Below, one piece after another: positions 27,901 to 35,818 of a stretch of DNA of 64,000 bases. Each line of letters opens with the position of its first letter. The stretch's first letter is position 1. The DNA lies in NCBI GenBank assembly GCA_963831645.1, contig CAWHQZ010000017.1:496001-560000 (forward strand). Direction: 5' to 3'. This stretch comes from CAWHQZ01 sp963831645. Lineage in GTDB: Bacteria; Pseudomonadota; Alphaproteobacteria; Rhizobiales; Aestuariivirgaceae. The notes beneath the pieces are model-generated. The model was not told the DNA's origin. It worked only from the letters and a program-made list of their open reading frames with translations, and made no database searches. Position numbers and translations under genes: made by a program.

Positions 27901-28415
27901 CGTTGCGCTGCGCTGTCGACCCCGCTCACCAGCAGGTTCACTTCTTCCCGCACCGTCTGGGCGACTGAGGACAGACTGTCAGCGGCGATATCCTGGGGCC
28001 TGACGAGGCGAACCGCCGTATGCATCAGAGCTTCAGACACATTGTGAAGCTGCTGGGCGCGATACAGAAGATATGCCGACGTCCACGCCAGTCCGATCGG
28101 CAGGAATGTGACGACCAGCGCCGTCATCAGTTGCGGCATATTGCCGGACTGGCCAAATACCGTCCGCCCATAGATTGCCATGCAGGCGAAAATCCAGACC
28201 AGCGAAGCCGCGAAGACGGCCCAGAAGGGGCTCAAGGAAGGACGTCGCTTCAGTTTGGATAGGAGTGCTGCGGTACCGGGCTCGTTTTCGTTTGCCGGAG
28301 TTCCGCGCAGGGGCAGGCGGCCGCCGGGCGATTGATCCCGGCGCTCGTCGTCGTACGCAGCATCCCGGCGGCTGGCGCGCCTGGCTCTGCGAGGATCAAC
28401 CGTGTTCGTCGCCAT
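24960..28415 (-). CDS. large coiled-coil membrane scaffold, growth pole ring (GPR)-like
   Basis: A 1151-residue protein. A basic N-terminal tail (residues 1-60) is followed by two membrane helices at about 64-83 and 96-118. About 800 residues of repetitive, Cys-free coiled coil come next, dominated by Ser/Thr/Gln/Glu heptads (QLKSTSQQFTDLL, RLEETTNQLFGKIEQASGN, LDQASSQMTGRLDDTTSRL), with a globular C-terminal end of about 180 residues. This is the layout of the Agrobacterium growth pole ring protein and related polar organisers, though GPR is almost twice as long. A role in polar growth or cell-pole organisation is inferred from that layout, not shown. Confidence 0.65.
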   Translation of the reverse strand: MATNTVDPRRARRASRRDAAYDDERRDQSPGGRLPLRGTPANENEPGTAALLSKLKRRPSLSPFWAVFAASLVWIFACMAIYGRTVFGQSGNMPQLMTALVVTFLPIGLAWTSAYLLYRAQQLHNVSEALMHTAVRLVRPQDIAADSLSSVAQTVREEVNLLVSGVDSAAQRAGEIEEIVHKQMASLERAFGSNEERIRNLIAGLDTQRQALQEAGFVIGSEAAPLLARLEENTQNLDGIINSAQSTLAALDHGLKTSTNELARTIDEVAARAAHVGDQIGDQTARMDQMSNVLLTEVQGFSEHITNQVQLLSQSTGQMNLESTTFGQTVMSLEGNLVQGLRQSASELTALHGEVQRSVDRMTTTLTEQLKSTSQQFTDLLQTASDNITYHLKSTSSEVAQQVERSGVEVSQQIQISGDTLTQRLLSTSGDFVQNVARARSELFNYMEESSTAMTTRLEETTNQLFGKIEQASGNLTTQLVGATQRVSEHLDQASSQMTGRLDDTTSRLFEHIDRSNSDIFARLETASNEVSQKLEQAGNSMFVRIDTTARNLGERFDIATELLERVTTDISGRMEVTSLAFSETLENKLATLAGKLSGSRDEFDNIVEDATGKILTELGQVSSAFATGLNERTGEITGRFDTLTGSLVVKLNSSGGALITALDAATRSFNANANSSSAKIEEAGSKFARHVEATNKFFAEQLGESATALDEQLETISTQLTGKLELTGTKLSERLEDVSQLVDKSVDRFNSDIEKLLHNREDVLGDLAGRLGSKAEDLDGMMRNYMTLIEQSLDKADNRSREIGKLIAGQAEAASQNLEQQIKQLEDTTDAQIAGAARQLREQYEHAVNTMNEMLSMTSGEFNQTAQDMRATVQQVVRDIDSARNELRQAIVDLPAETRTNSEAMRKVVADQIDALNTLAEVVRRQSSGLDRGAEAPISRRESGPGKSEGAVSEASQQWTPVALETPHRRSGETAVATVRGRQVSAILETETPKGSGDLLPQLRSEIAAAGPSRGRKKADVNSISREAESLVVKLNGCTRDLVEAIDGKLPAELERRFERGEQHVYTHRLYQGRGKKMLELLTDRYQNERLIRSRIDAVVTLFERLLDTVAATAQGEQLVDACLASESGKLYLMLAHASGRVDALKEQPA

Positions 28416-28849
28416 TCACACTACTCCGTACCGCACGGTTGTGACCTGATTCTCTGGACTAATGGCCGACCATGTCGTCCTGTGTGGCCAGTTTCCACAA
28501 TTTCTCGCAATATCGGATGTCGTCCTGTTGGCCCGCCCCGGAACCAGAATCGGTCCCTTTCGCGCTTGCAGCTTCTGTTATCTGGCAGGATACGGGAGCC
28601 TAGCCCGGATGCCAATGCCACTTCTGCCCCTCAGGAGAGGGCTCCCCTGCCGCAAGAGCCCATCAACCCTGACAAACAATAACCCACGTACGCCCGTCAT
28701 TGAACTTTAGCCGGACCGCAACCGCCCCGCAATTGCAGATTTGGTTAAGGCGGCACGCCCCCCCGCTGAACTTCAACCTGCCGGGTAGTCCCGGCCGGCA
28801 GCCCCTTTCTTAACCTCCTGTCACGGGTTTTGAGGTAGATGGGCGAGCC
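28416..28849. other. intergenic region between divergent scaffold and Hpt genes
   Basis: No credible gene. It holds a perfect 6-bp-arm hairpin at 28780-28795 (GCCGGG TAGT CCCGGC) and TTAA-containing stretches near 28743 and 28812, which do not make a full TTAA-N7-TTAA CtrA site. Both flanking promoters must lie here. Confidence 0.5.
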
Positions 28850-29230
28850 ATGCACAAGCGGACCACGGCCACACTCGCAGGAGCCGGCAGCGATTGCAGC
28901 ATTCTCGATCTCAAGCATCTCAAGACCTTTTCTCACGGAGACCACGTATTCGAAAGCGAGCTCTTCACATTATATATGAACCAGGCGCGCCGACAGGTAC
29001 GGCTTGCGCGCGAAGCGCACGAATGGGCGCCGTTTCGCAGCGCGCTGCACACGCTGAAGGGAGCCGCGCTTGCCGTGGGGGCCCACGGTGTTGCTTGCGC
29101 GGCGGCGCGTCTTGAAGAGGTCTGGTTGGAGGCCAGGGCCGAAGATCGAAGCGCGATGCTGTCGGCACTCGAGGGCCATGTCGCCGCCGCGGAGGATCAC
29201 ATTCGCCGCTACCTCGCCAAGGATGGCTGA
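28850..29230 (+). CDS. histidine phosphotransfer (Hpt) domain protein
   Basis: A stand-alone Hpt protein of 126 residues. The phospho-accepting His lies in FRSALHTLKGAALAVGAHGVA, the canonical HxLKGAA pattern. The surrounding four-helix bundle is complete (ELFTLYMNQARRQVRLAREA before, CAAARLEEVWLEAR after). Such proteins pass phosphate between hybrid kinases and response regulators. No kinase or regulator is adjacent, so the partners are elsewhere. The GPR-like scaffold is divergently transcribed, which may hint at cell-pole signalling, but that is speculation. Confidence 0.85.
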   Translation: MHKRTTATLAGAGSDCSILDLKHLKTFSHGDHVFESELFTLYMNQARRQVRLAREAHEWAPFRSALHTLKGAALAVGAHGVACAAARLEEVWLEARAEDRSAMLSALEGHVAAAEDHIRRYLAKDG

Positions 29231-29300
29231 GCCCGCCGTTCCTGCATCCCAACGGCCACATTGTCTTTGGCGGGCTCTTCCCCTAGAGCATGTCCGCGCA

Positions 29301-29621
29301 ATGGTGAAGATCACCTATATCCAGCACGATGGCGCCTCGCAGACGGTCGAGGCGCTGCCCGGCACGACGGTCATGGAAGCAGCGGTCAAGAGCATGGTGC
29401 CCGGGATCGATGCAGATTGCGGAGGGGCCTGTGCGTGCGCCACCTGCCACGTCTACGTTGAGCCCGAATGGTTGGACAAAGCGGGCAAACGCAGCGACAT
29501 GGAGGAGGATATGCTGGACTTCGCCTTCGACGTTCGCGATCAGAGCCGTTTGTCGTGCCAGATCAAGGTGACCGACACACTCGACGGCCTCACGGTTCGC
29601 GTTCCCGAAAAGCAATTCTGA
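29301..29621 (+). CDS. 2Fe-2S ferredoxin, adrenodoxin type
   Basis: A 106-residue ferredoxin. Cluster ligands are in DADCGGACACATCHVYV (C-x5-C-x2-C) with the fourth Cys in RLSCQIKV, the adrenodoxin/vertebrate-type spacing. The start is the ATG at 29301; longer upstream frames lack support. It accepts electrons from a ferredoxin reductase and usually serves P450s, ring hydroxylases or Fe-S assembly. The reductase gene follows after 21 bp, so this is a ready-made electron-transfer pair. Confidence 0.9.
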   Translation: MVKITYIQHDGASQTVEALPGTTVMEAAVKSMVPGIDADCGGACACATCHVYVEPEWLDKAGKRSDMEEDMLDFAFDVRDQSRLSCQIKVTDTLDGLTVRVPEKQF

Positions 29622-29642
29622 CCCAGACAAGGCCGGGTAGCC

Positions 29643-30671
29643 ATGAATTCCGAAGTCATTTCCACGGATGCCGTCATTATCGGCGGCGGTCCCTGTGGCC
29701 TGTTTGCGATCTTCGAGCTGGGGCTGCTCGACATCAAGTCCCACGTCATCGACATTCTCGACCGGCCGGGCGGCCAGTGCGCCGAGCTCTATCCCGAAAA
29801 GCCCATCTATGACATCCCGGGACTGGCCGTGTGCACCGGCCAGGAGCTGGTGGATCGGCTGACTGCACAGGCGAAGCCGTTCAAGCCGGTCTATCATTTC
29901 AGTCAGATGGTGACCGAGCTTGCCAAACTCGGCGAGACGGATTTCGAGCTGAAGACCGACGGAGGCCTGGTGTTTCGCTGCAAGGTGGTCATCATCGCCG
30001 CGGGCGGCGGCAGCTTCCAGCCGAAAAAGCCGCCCATTCCCGGCATCGATGCCTATGAAGGGACCTCGGTGTTCTATTCGGTGCGGAAGATCGAGGCGTT
30101 CCGCGGCCGGCATATCCTGATTGTCGGCGGCGGCGACTCGGCGCTGGACTGGACCCTCAACCTGCAGCCCGTTGCGGCAAGCCTGACCTTGCTCCATCGC
30201 CGCGACGATTTCCGTGCCGCACCCGACAGCGTCAACAAGATGCGGTCGCTCGTCGCCGAAGGCCGCATGCGCCTGAAACTCGGTCAGGTCACCGGACTTG
30301 AAGGCGACAACGCGAAACTGACGTCAATCAAGGTCAAGGGACCGGAGGGCGACTTCAAGATCGATGCCGATACCGTGCTGCCGTTCTTCGGCCTGACCAT
30401 GAAGCTCGGTCCGGTTGCCCAGTGGGGACTCAATCTCCACGAGAATCTCATTCCGGTCGACACCGAGAAGTTCGAGACCTCGGTCAAGGGAATGTTTGCG
30501 ATCGGCGATATCAATACCTATCCTGGAAAGCTCAAACTCATCCTGTCGGGCTTCCATGAGGCTGCGCTCATGGCGCAACAGGCGTTCCGCTACAAGAACC
30601 CCGGTGAGCGGCTGATCTTCCAGTACACGACTTCAAGCTCCAGCCTGCAGAAGAAGCTCGGTGTGGCCTGA
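29643..30671 (+). CDS. ferredoxin--NADP(+) reductase, thioredoxin reductase-like type
   Basis: A 342-residue flavoprotein of the FNR2 class known from Rhodopseudomonas and Bacillus YumC-like enzymes. FAD binding: DAVIIGGGPCGLFAIFELG near the N-terminus and FAIGDINTYPGKLKLI near the C-terminus. NADP binding: HILIVGGGDSALDWTLNL. The CxxC active-site pair of thioredoxin reductase is absent, as expected for this class. The C-terminal extension (FQYTTSSSSLQKKLGV) is typical, stacking on the flavin. Partner of the ferredoxin just upstream. Confidence 0.93.
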   Translation: MNSEVISTDAVIIGGGPCGLFAIFELGLLDIKSHVIDILDRPGGQCAELYPEKPIYDIPGLAVCTGQELVDRLTAQAKPFKPVYHFSQMVTELAKLGETDFELKTDGGLVFRCKVVIIAAGGGSFQPKKPPIPGIDAYEGTSVFYSVRKIEAFRGRHILIVGGGDSALDWTLNLQPVAASLTLLHRRDDFRAAPDSVNKMRSLVAEGRMRLKLGQVTGLEGDNAKLTSIKVKGPEGDFKIDADTVLPFFGLTMKLGPVAQWGLNLHENLIPVDTEKFETSVKGMFAIGDINTYPGKLKLILSGFHEAALMAQQAFRYKNPGERLIFQYTTSSSSLQKKLGVA

Positions 30672-30693
30672 AGCTCGTTCTGCTAAAATCGGA

Positions 30694-31737
30694 TCACCTG
30701 CCACCCTCGAGAGGGCGCACCGGCACCCCGGTATTCACGCAGCACGACTGGCGCACGACCAAATCCGCTTGCAGGACGATGCGCCTGCTGCGCACGCCGG
30801 ACTTGCCTGCAATGCGCTCGAAAAGAAGCTGGGCGCCGAGGCTGCCGAAGGTTTCGCCGGGCTGGTCGACAACGGTCAGGAATGGCGACAGCACCGCCAG
30901 ATGCTCGACGTCGTCGAAGCAGACGAGGCCGATATCGCGCGGCACTGAAAAGCCACGCTCTCGCAACGCTTGCATCGCGCCGACAGCAGTCATGTTGTTG
31001 ACGGCGAAAATCGAAGTCGGAAGCGGATCGAGGCCGAACAGCTGCTGAGCGGCACGATAACCGCCGATGCGGTCAACCGTTGTGCGGAACACAAGTTCCT
31101 CGTTAAAGTCCAATTGGGCATCGGCCAGCGCCAGGCGATAGCCCTCGAGGCGATCGCGGCCGGTCGAGACGTCGTCGGAGTCGGTAAAATGCGCGATGCG
31201 GCGGTGGCCAATCGCAATCAGGTGCGCAACCAGCCGGCGTGCGCCCGCCACGCTGTCGCTGGTGACCGTGTCGCAGTCGGTGTCCGGCAGTGACCGGTCA
31301 AGCAGGACCAGAGGAAAGCCGCTCTGCAGGAGCGGACGCAGTCCGACCCGCGATCGATCGCCGGCCGGCGCAATGAGCAGCCCGTCGACGCGGTGGCCGA
31401 CCAGGTCATCGACATACTCGCGCTCCAGCCGGAGATCGCCCTCGCTGTTGCAAAGCAGCACCCGATAGCCGGCCTTGCGGGCCGTAGTCTCGGCGCCGCG
31501 CACGACAGGCGCAAAGAAGGGGTTGACAACGTCGGGAACGATCAGACCGATGGTCTTGGTCTTGTTCGAAATCAGGCTGCGTGCCAGGCGATTGGGAACG
31601 TAGTCCAGAGCGAGGATCGCATCCTCCACCCGACGGCGGGTCTCCGGATCGACTGCTGCCCCGCCGTTTACCACCCGCGACACCGTCATCGCTGATACGC
31701 CTGCCTGCTTCGCTACGTCGCGCAGGGTTATTGCCAT
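30694..31737 (-). CDS. LacI-family transcriptional regulator
   Basis: A 347-residue repressor with the N-terminal HTH ITLRDVAKQAGVSAMTVSRVVNG, hinge DYVPNRLARSL and a periplasmic-binding-protein-like effector domain (TIGLIVPDVVNPFFAPVVRG, RLVAHLIAIGHRRIAHF). It is divergent from a sugar ABC importer and very probably controls it. The palindrome at 31746-31755, nine bases from its own start, is a good candidate operator and would also give autoregulation. The effector is presumably the imported sugar or a metabolite of it. Confidence 0.92.
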   Translation of the reverse strand: MAITLRDVAKQAGVSAMTVSRVVNGGAAVDPETRRRVEDAILALDYVPNRLARSLISNKTKTIGLIVPDVVNPFFAPVVRGAETTARKAGYRVLLCNSEGDLRLEREYVDDLVGHRVDGLLIAPAGDRSRVGLRPLLQSGFPLVLLDRSLPDTDCDTVTSDSVAGARRLVAHLIAIGHRRIAHFTDSDDVSTGRDRLEGYRLALADAQLDFNEELVFRTTVDRIGGYRAAQQLFGLDPLPTSIFAVNNMTAVGAMQALRERGFSVPRDIGLVCFDDVEHLAVLSPFLTVVDQPGETFGSLGAQLLFERIAGKSGVRSRRIVLQADLVVRQSCCVNTGVPVRPLEGGR

Positions 31738-31745
31738 GTCTGTAT

Positions 31746-31755
31746 GTTAGCTAAC
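31746..31755. promoter_or_regulatory. candidate LacI-type operator
   Basis: GTTAGCTAAC is a perfect 10-bp palindrome immediately upstream of the lacI-family gene, within the 157-bp divergent intergenic region. LacI-family sites are usually even palindromes with a central CG; here the centre is GC. It lies close to the repressor gene start. The ABC operon start is 140 bp away. Confidence 0.45.
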
Positions 31756-31894
31756 TCCTAGTCGTGTTTTAAGTAGCATTCGATGTTAGTGGATGATTGC
31801 ATTAAAGCTTGCATATGGTTTGGCTTATCGTACTGTTATGGATCGTTATCGCAATCACAAACTATTGTTCATGGTACTGAAAAGGGAGGAAACG

Positions 31895-32965
31895 ATGAGG
31901 TCTAGTTGCAGCGCTGCTCCTTTTGCGATGCTGGTTTTTGCCGCCGGGCTGAGTTCGGCTGCACTGCCGGCCAGCGCGGAAGAAGCATGTAAACCCGGCA
32001 AAACCGGCAAGATCGCCTTCATGCTCAAGCACCAGAAGGCATTCCGTTACCTGAACGCGGACGTACCGTTTTTCGTCAAGACTGCGGAGGCGGGCGGATT
32101 CCAGGTGCTGGTCCAGTCGGCAGATCACGATGCCGCCAAGCAGGTGGCGCAGGCCGAAAACGTCATCACCCAGGGCGTCGACGCAATCGTCATTCAACCG
32201 GTGGACTTCAACGTGGCGGCGTCCATTGCTGAGTTGGCCAGTGAGGCTGGAGTTCCGCTCGCTTCCTATGACGACCTGATCCTCGGCGCCAAGCAGACGG
32301 CCTTCATTGGCCGCGATCCCCGCGAGGGCGGCGCGTCGGCCGCGCGCGCTGTCGTGGCCTCGGTGCCAAAGGGCAACTATGCGCTCATCGGCGGTGATCC
32401 CGGACAGACGGGCTCAACGCAGATGCAGGAGGGTTATCACCAGGTGCTCGCTCCGGTCGTGGACAAGGGCGATATCAAGATCGTGCTGGATCAGTTCTCG
32501 TCGGGCTGGAAGACTGAAGCCGCACAGGCGCACGCGGAAAACGCCCTAACCCAGAACGACAACAAGATCGACGCCTTTCTGGTATCCTATGACGGCATGT
32601 CGGTCGGAGTTCTCCAGGCGATCGACGGCGCCGGCCTCAAGGCCGGTTCCATTCCGGTGACCGGGCAGGACATGGAGCTGGCTGCGGCGCAGGCGATCGT
32701 TGAAGGACGCATGTTCGGCAGTGTGTGGCCGGCGCCCGATGAAATGGCGGTAGCCGGCGCCAAGGCGGCCATCGCCATGGCGAAGTGCGAGGACGTCGGC
32801 GCTACCGACAAGATCAACAACAACGCTGCCGACATTCCGTGGGTCAAGACGCCGATCTATCTGGTTAGCGAGAAGGAGATGCCGGAGTTCGTTTGCTCTC
32901 ACAAGCACTGGCTCAATATCGAGGAGGTCTACAAGAACGCTCCCGACAAGAAGCCAAGCTGCTAG
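31895..32965 (+). CDS. sugar ABC transporter substrate-binding protein, XylF/RbsB-like
   Basis: Start at ATG 31895, with AAGGGAGGA directly upstream; upstream frame extensions are not supported. A signal peptide (MLVFAAGLSSAALPASA) is followed by a two-lobe binding domain: IAFMLKHQKAFRYLNADVPFFVKTAEAGG, VITQGVDAIVIQPVDFNVAA, ALIGGDPGQTGSTQMQEGY and VTGQDMELAAAQAIVEG. The pattern is closest to xylose-binding XylF. It captures a sugar in the periplasm for the ATPase and permease downstream. A hairpin after its stop may raise its level relative to them. Confidence 0.88.
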   Translation: MRSSCSAAPFAMLVFAAGLSSAALPASAEEACKPGKTGKIAFMLKHQKAFRYLNADVPFFVKTAEAGGFQVLVQSADHDAAKQVAQAENVITQGVDAIVIQPVDFNVAASIAELASEAGVPLASYDDLILGAKQTAFIGRDPREGGASAARAVVASVPKGNYALIGGDPGQTGSTQMQEGYHQVLAPVVDKGDIKIVLDQFSSGWKTEAAQAHAENALTQNDNKIDAFLVSYDGMSVGVLQAIDGAGLKAGSIPVTGQDMELAAAQAIVEGRMFGSVWPAPDEMAVAGAKAAIAMAKCEDVGATDKINNNAADIPWVKTPIYLVSEKEMPEFVCSHKHWLNIEEVYKNAPDKKPSC

Positions 32966-32991
32966 TCTACAAATCCCCTTTTCTGCAACCG

Positions 32992-33016
32992 CATGGCCGG
33001 GCTTGACCCGGCCATG
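32992..33016. terminator. hairpin between binding-protein and ATPase genes
   Basis: CATGGCCGGG and CCCGGCCATG form a perfect 10-bp stem with loop CTTGA, 27 bp after the binding-protein stop. No T-run follows. Such structures protect the upstream message and attenuate the rest. The stem is shared with the hairpin at 11126-11150. Confidence 0.6.
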
Positions 33017-33059
33017 TCTTCAATGCGTATGCGCGAGCTTGACAACAGACCTGAATGGG

Positions 33060-34616
33060 ATGCGTTCATCCGGCCATGACGATCATGACAGCGGGACCCT
33101 GGCCGGGTCCGAGAAGGCTGTAATCTCGGCCGAGCACATCACCAAGCGCTTCCCCGGCGTGTTGGCCGTCGATGGTGTCAGCCTTTCCATCGCACCGGGC
33201 GAGATCGTGGCGTTGCTGGGCCAGAACGGAGCCGGCAAGTCGACCCTCATCCAAATTCTTGCCGGGGTGCATCCGCAAGGTACCTATCTGGGCGACATTC
33301 GTCTCGAAGGCAGACCCTACAGCCCGAAGAGCGTCGCCGAGGCCCGTGAGGCCGGGGTTACGCTGGTGCCGCAGGAGATCAACGTCGCGCCCGATCTCAG
33401 CGTGGCGGAGAACATGTTCCTCAATGCCGAGCCCACCCGCTGGGGATTTCTCGATCCCCCTCGGCAGCTGGCGCTCGCAGCACAAGCGCTTGCCAACTTC
33501 GGGCTTGAAATCGACCCGGCGGCGGCCATGGGAAGTTTCGACCTGTCGACCCAGCAACTGGTGCTGATCGCACGCGCCCTGTCGCGCAATGCGAGGCTCC
33601 TCATCCTCGATGAGCCTACGGCGGCGCTGACCGAGGATGAAGCCCGTCGCCTGTTCACCCACATACGCTCGCTCAGCGAACGGGGCGTTGCGGTCATATT
33701 CGTCTCGCATCGGCTGGCCGAGGTGTTCGCCATATCGCACCGCATCGTCGTCATGCGCGATGGCCGTATTTGCGGCTCCCATGCCACACGTTCAATTTCG
33801 CGGCATGCGGTGATTGCCGAGATGGTCGGCGCCATCAGCGAAGGGTTCGTCACGCAGGAAAGCAAACCCGGAGAGTGCCTCCTGCGAGTTGAAGACCTCA
33901 CGGTCCTGGAGGAGGGCGAGGCGGATCGGCAGCGGGTTTCGAATGCGTCGTTCTCGCTGGCGAGTGGCGAAGTGGTGGGGCTGTTCGGCCTTCTGGGTGC
34001 GGGTTGCATCGAGGCGCCGCTGGCCGTTTATGGAGCATGGCGGGGCGGGGTGACCGGCCGGACATACGTCGGGGGGCGTCTGGTCAACATCCGCAGTCCG
34101 GCGGACGCGGTGCGCCTGGGTATGGGTCTCATGGCGCAGGATCGTCGCGACTGCCTGCTTCTTGAGCACTCGATCAACGACAATGTGATGCTTGCGTGCC
34201 TTGACGATGTCTCGCCGCACGGCCTGCTCGACATCGCCGAGCAGCGCCGGCGCACGCTTGCACTCAAGGACAGGCTCGCGATCAAAGCGCCCTCGATCGA
34301 TATCGAGGTAGGGACGCTTTCCGGCGGCAATCAGCAGAAAGTCCAGGTCGCGCGCTGGCTCGCCGCGGGCGCCCGTATACTCATCCTGGTCGACCCCACG
34401 CGCGGGGTCGATGTCGGCTCGAGGGCCGAGATCAAGCGTATCTGGTCCGAGCTCAGGGCGGCGGGGCACGCCATATTGATCGCCTCGACGGACGCGGAGG
34501 AACTCGTCGATATCTGCGACCGGGTGCTGGTATTGCGTCACGGCCGGATTGCGGCGGAACTGCAGCGTGGTGAACTAACCGAAGAAAGACTGCTGCGGAG
34601 CGCGACAGATGCCTGA
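33060..34616 (+). CDS. sugar ABC transporter ATPase, two ABC domains (XylG/RbsA-like)
   Basis: About 518 residues from the ATG at 33060; a TTG further upstream falls in the hairpin region and is less likely. The first ABC domain is complete: Walker A LLGQNGAGKST, signature region FDLSTQQLV, Walker B LLILDEPTAAL. In the second domain the P-loop is degenerate (FGLLGAGCIEAPLA), the signature is LSGGNQQKVQ, and the Walker B position reads LILVDPTRGVD. This asymmetry is usual in the family. It energises uptake with the permease that overlaps its 3' end by eight bases. Confidence 0.9.
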   Translation: MRSSGHDDHDSGTLAGSEKAVISAEHITKRFPGVLAVDGVSLSIAPGEIVALLGQNGAGKSTLIQILAGVHPQGTYLGDIRLEGRPYSPKSVAEAREAGVTLVPQEINVAPDLSVAENMFLNAEPTRWGFLDPPRQLALAAQALANFGLEIDPAAAMGSFDLSTQQLVLIARALSRNARLLILDEPTAALTEDEARRLFTHIRSLSERGVAVIFVSHRLAEVFAISHRIVVMRDGRICGSHATRSISRHAVIAEMVGAISEGFVTQESKPGECLLRVEDLTVLEEGEADRQRVSNASFSLASGEVVGLFGLLGAGCIEAPLAVYGAWRGGVTGRTYVGGRLVNIRSPADAVRLGMGLMAQDRRDCLLLEHSINDNVMLACLDDVSPHGLLDIAEQRRRTLALKDRLAIKAPSIDIEVGTLSGGNQQKVQVARWLAAGARILILVDPTRGVDVGSRAEIKRIWSELRAAGHAILIASTDAEELVDICDRVLVLRHGRIAAELQRGELTEERLLRSATDA

Positions 34617-35817
34617 GCGGACCTCAACGGCCGGCAAGCTCGAGCGCCCTGCTGCTCCCGGCGGCCTGCGCGACCTCATGGCGACGGTCGTGCGCCTGTC
34701 GGCGCTTCGGGAGTCCATGCTGATTCTCATTCTCGCCGGCATATGGCTGTTTTTCTATATCGCCACCAATGGGGTGTTTCTGACCCCCCGCAATCTGGTT
34801 CTGCTCGCTCTTCAGACATCCATCGTGAGTCTCGCCGCGATCAGCGCTGTCATGCTGATCGTGACGCGAAACTTCGACCTCTCGGTCGGCTCGGCGGTCG
34901 CCTTCGTCGGCGTGGTCGTGGCGCTGCTGGCCGGCCGCTACGACGTTTCGCCGGCACTGGCGGTTCCGGCAGCGATCCTGGTCGGCGTGCTCATGGGCGT
35001 CTGGCAGGGGTTCTGGGTCACCAAGGTCGGTGTTTCGTCGTTTATCGTCACCCTCGCCGGGATGCTCTACTTCCGCGGCTTCTCGATGATTGCCACCAAC
35101 GGCGCCACCATCGCCTCGCTACCGCGGCCGCTCACCCGGTTCGCGACCGGGTTCCTCCCGGCTGTGCCATCGATCGCGGTCGTCCTCGGCGCGCTGGCGA
35201 TCTATTCGGCGATCCGTTTTCTGGAGCTGCGCAGAGCGCGGGAGCTGGGGGTGATCGACCGCCTGGAGTCCGCTCTCATACGGGCGCTTCTGCCGGCCGG
35301 CCTGGCGGCTGCGGCCGCGTTGTTCATCGTTTCCTGGCAGGGTATCCCCTACCTGGTGCTCCTGGTCGGTGTCTGCGCCATCGCGGCCGAGGTGGTCATG
35401 CGCCGCACACGCTACGGCGCACAACTCTATGCGATCGGCGGTAATCCGGAAGCAGCGCGCCTGTCGGGCATCAACATCAGGCGGGCGATTTTCTGGAACT
35501 TCGTCATCGCCGGTTTTGCCTATGGCATCACGGGCGTGGCATTGACGGCCAGGGTCGGCGGTGCGGTGGCGGGCAGTGCCGGCCTGTTCCTCGAGCTCGA
35601 CGCGATTGCCGCCGCCATCATCGGCGGCACGGCGCTGTCCGGCGGGCGTGGCCGGGTCCTCGGAGCGCTGGTGGGAGCGCTGCTCATGGGCAGCCTGAAC
35701 AATGGAATGAGCCTGATGAACGTGGCGCCGTTCTATCAGGATACGGCCCGCGGGGTCGTGCTGCTGCTGGCGGTTGCCCTGGATCATCTGGGCCGCCGGC
35801 GCGGTCGGACGATGTAG
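34609..35817 (+). CDS. sugar ABC transporter permease, XylH-like
   Basis: A 402-residue inner-membrane protein with about ten helices, longer than RbsC and matching XylH in size. Family features are LIVTRNFDLSVGSAVAFVGVVVALLAG, VGVSSFIVTLAGMLYFRG and YAIGGNPEAARLSGINIRR, the EAA-like coupling loop to the ATPase. The C-terminal AIIGGTALSGGRGRVLGALVGALLMG is also typical. The start ATG overlaps the ATPase by eight bases and its stop is one base before the reductase gene, so all four are one operon. Confidence 0.9.
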   Translation: MPERTSTAGKLERPAAPGGLRDLMATVVRLSALRESMLILILAGIWLFFYIATNGVFLTPRNLVLLALQTSIVSLAAISAVMLIVTRNFDLSVGSAVAFVGVVVALLAGRYDVSPALAVPAAILVGVLMGVWQGFWVTKVGVSSFIVTLAGMLYFRGFSMIATNGATIASLPRPLTRFATGFLPAVPSIAVVLGALAIYSAIRFLELRRARELGVIDRLESALIRALLPAGLAAAAALFIVSWQGIPYLVLLVGVCAIAAEVVMRRTRYGAQLYAIGGNPEAARLSGINIRRAIFWNFVIAGFAYGITGVALTARVGGAVAGSAGLFLELDAIAAAIIGGTALSGGRGRVLGALVGALLMGSLNNGMSLMNVAPFYQDTARGVVLLLAVALDHLGRRRGRTM

Positions 35818-35818
35818 C

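Noticed and set aside
28700..28849. CtrA-binding site upstream of the Hpt gene
   Set aside because: TTAA motifs occur near 28743 and 28812, but not with the seven-base spacing of a TTAA-N7-TTAA site.
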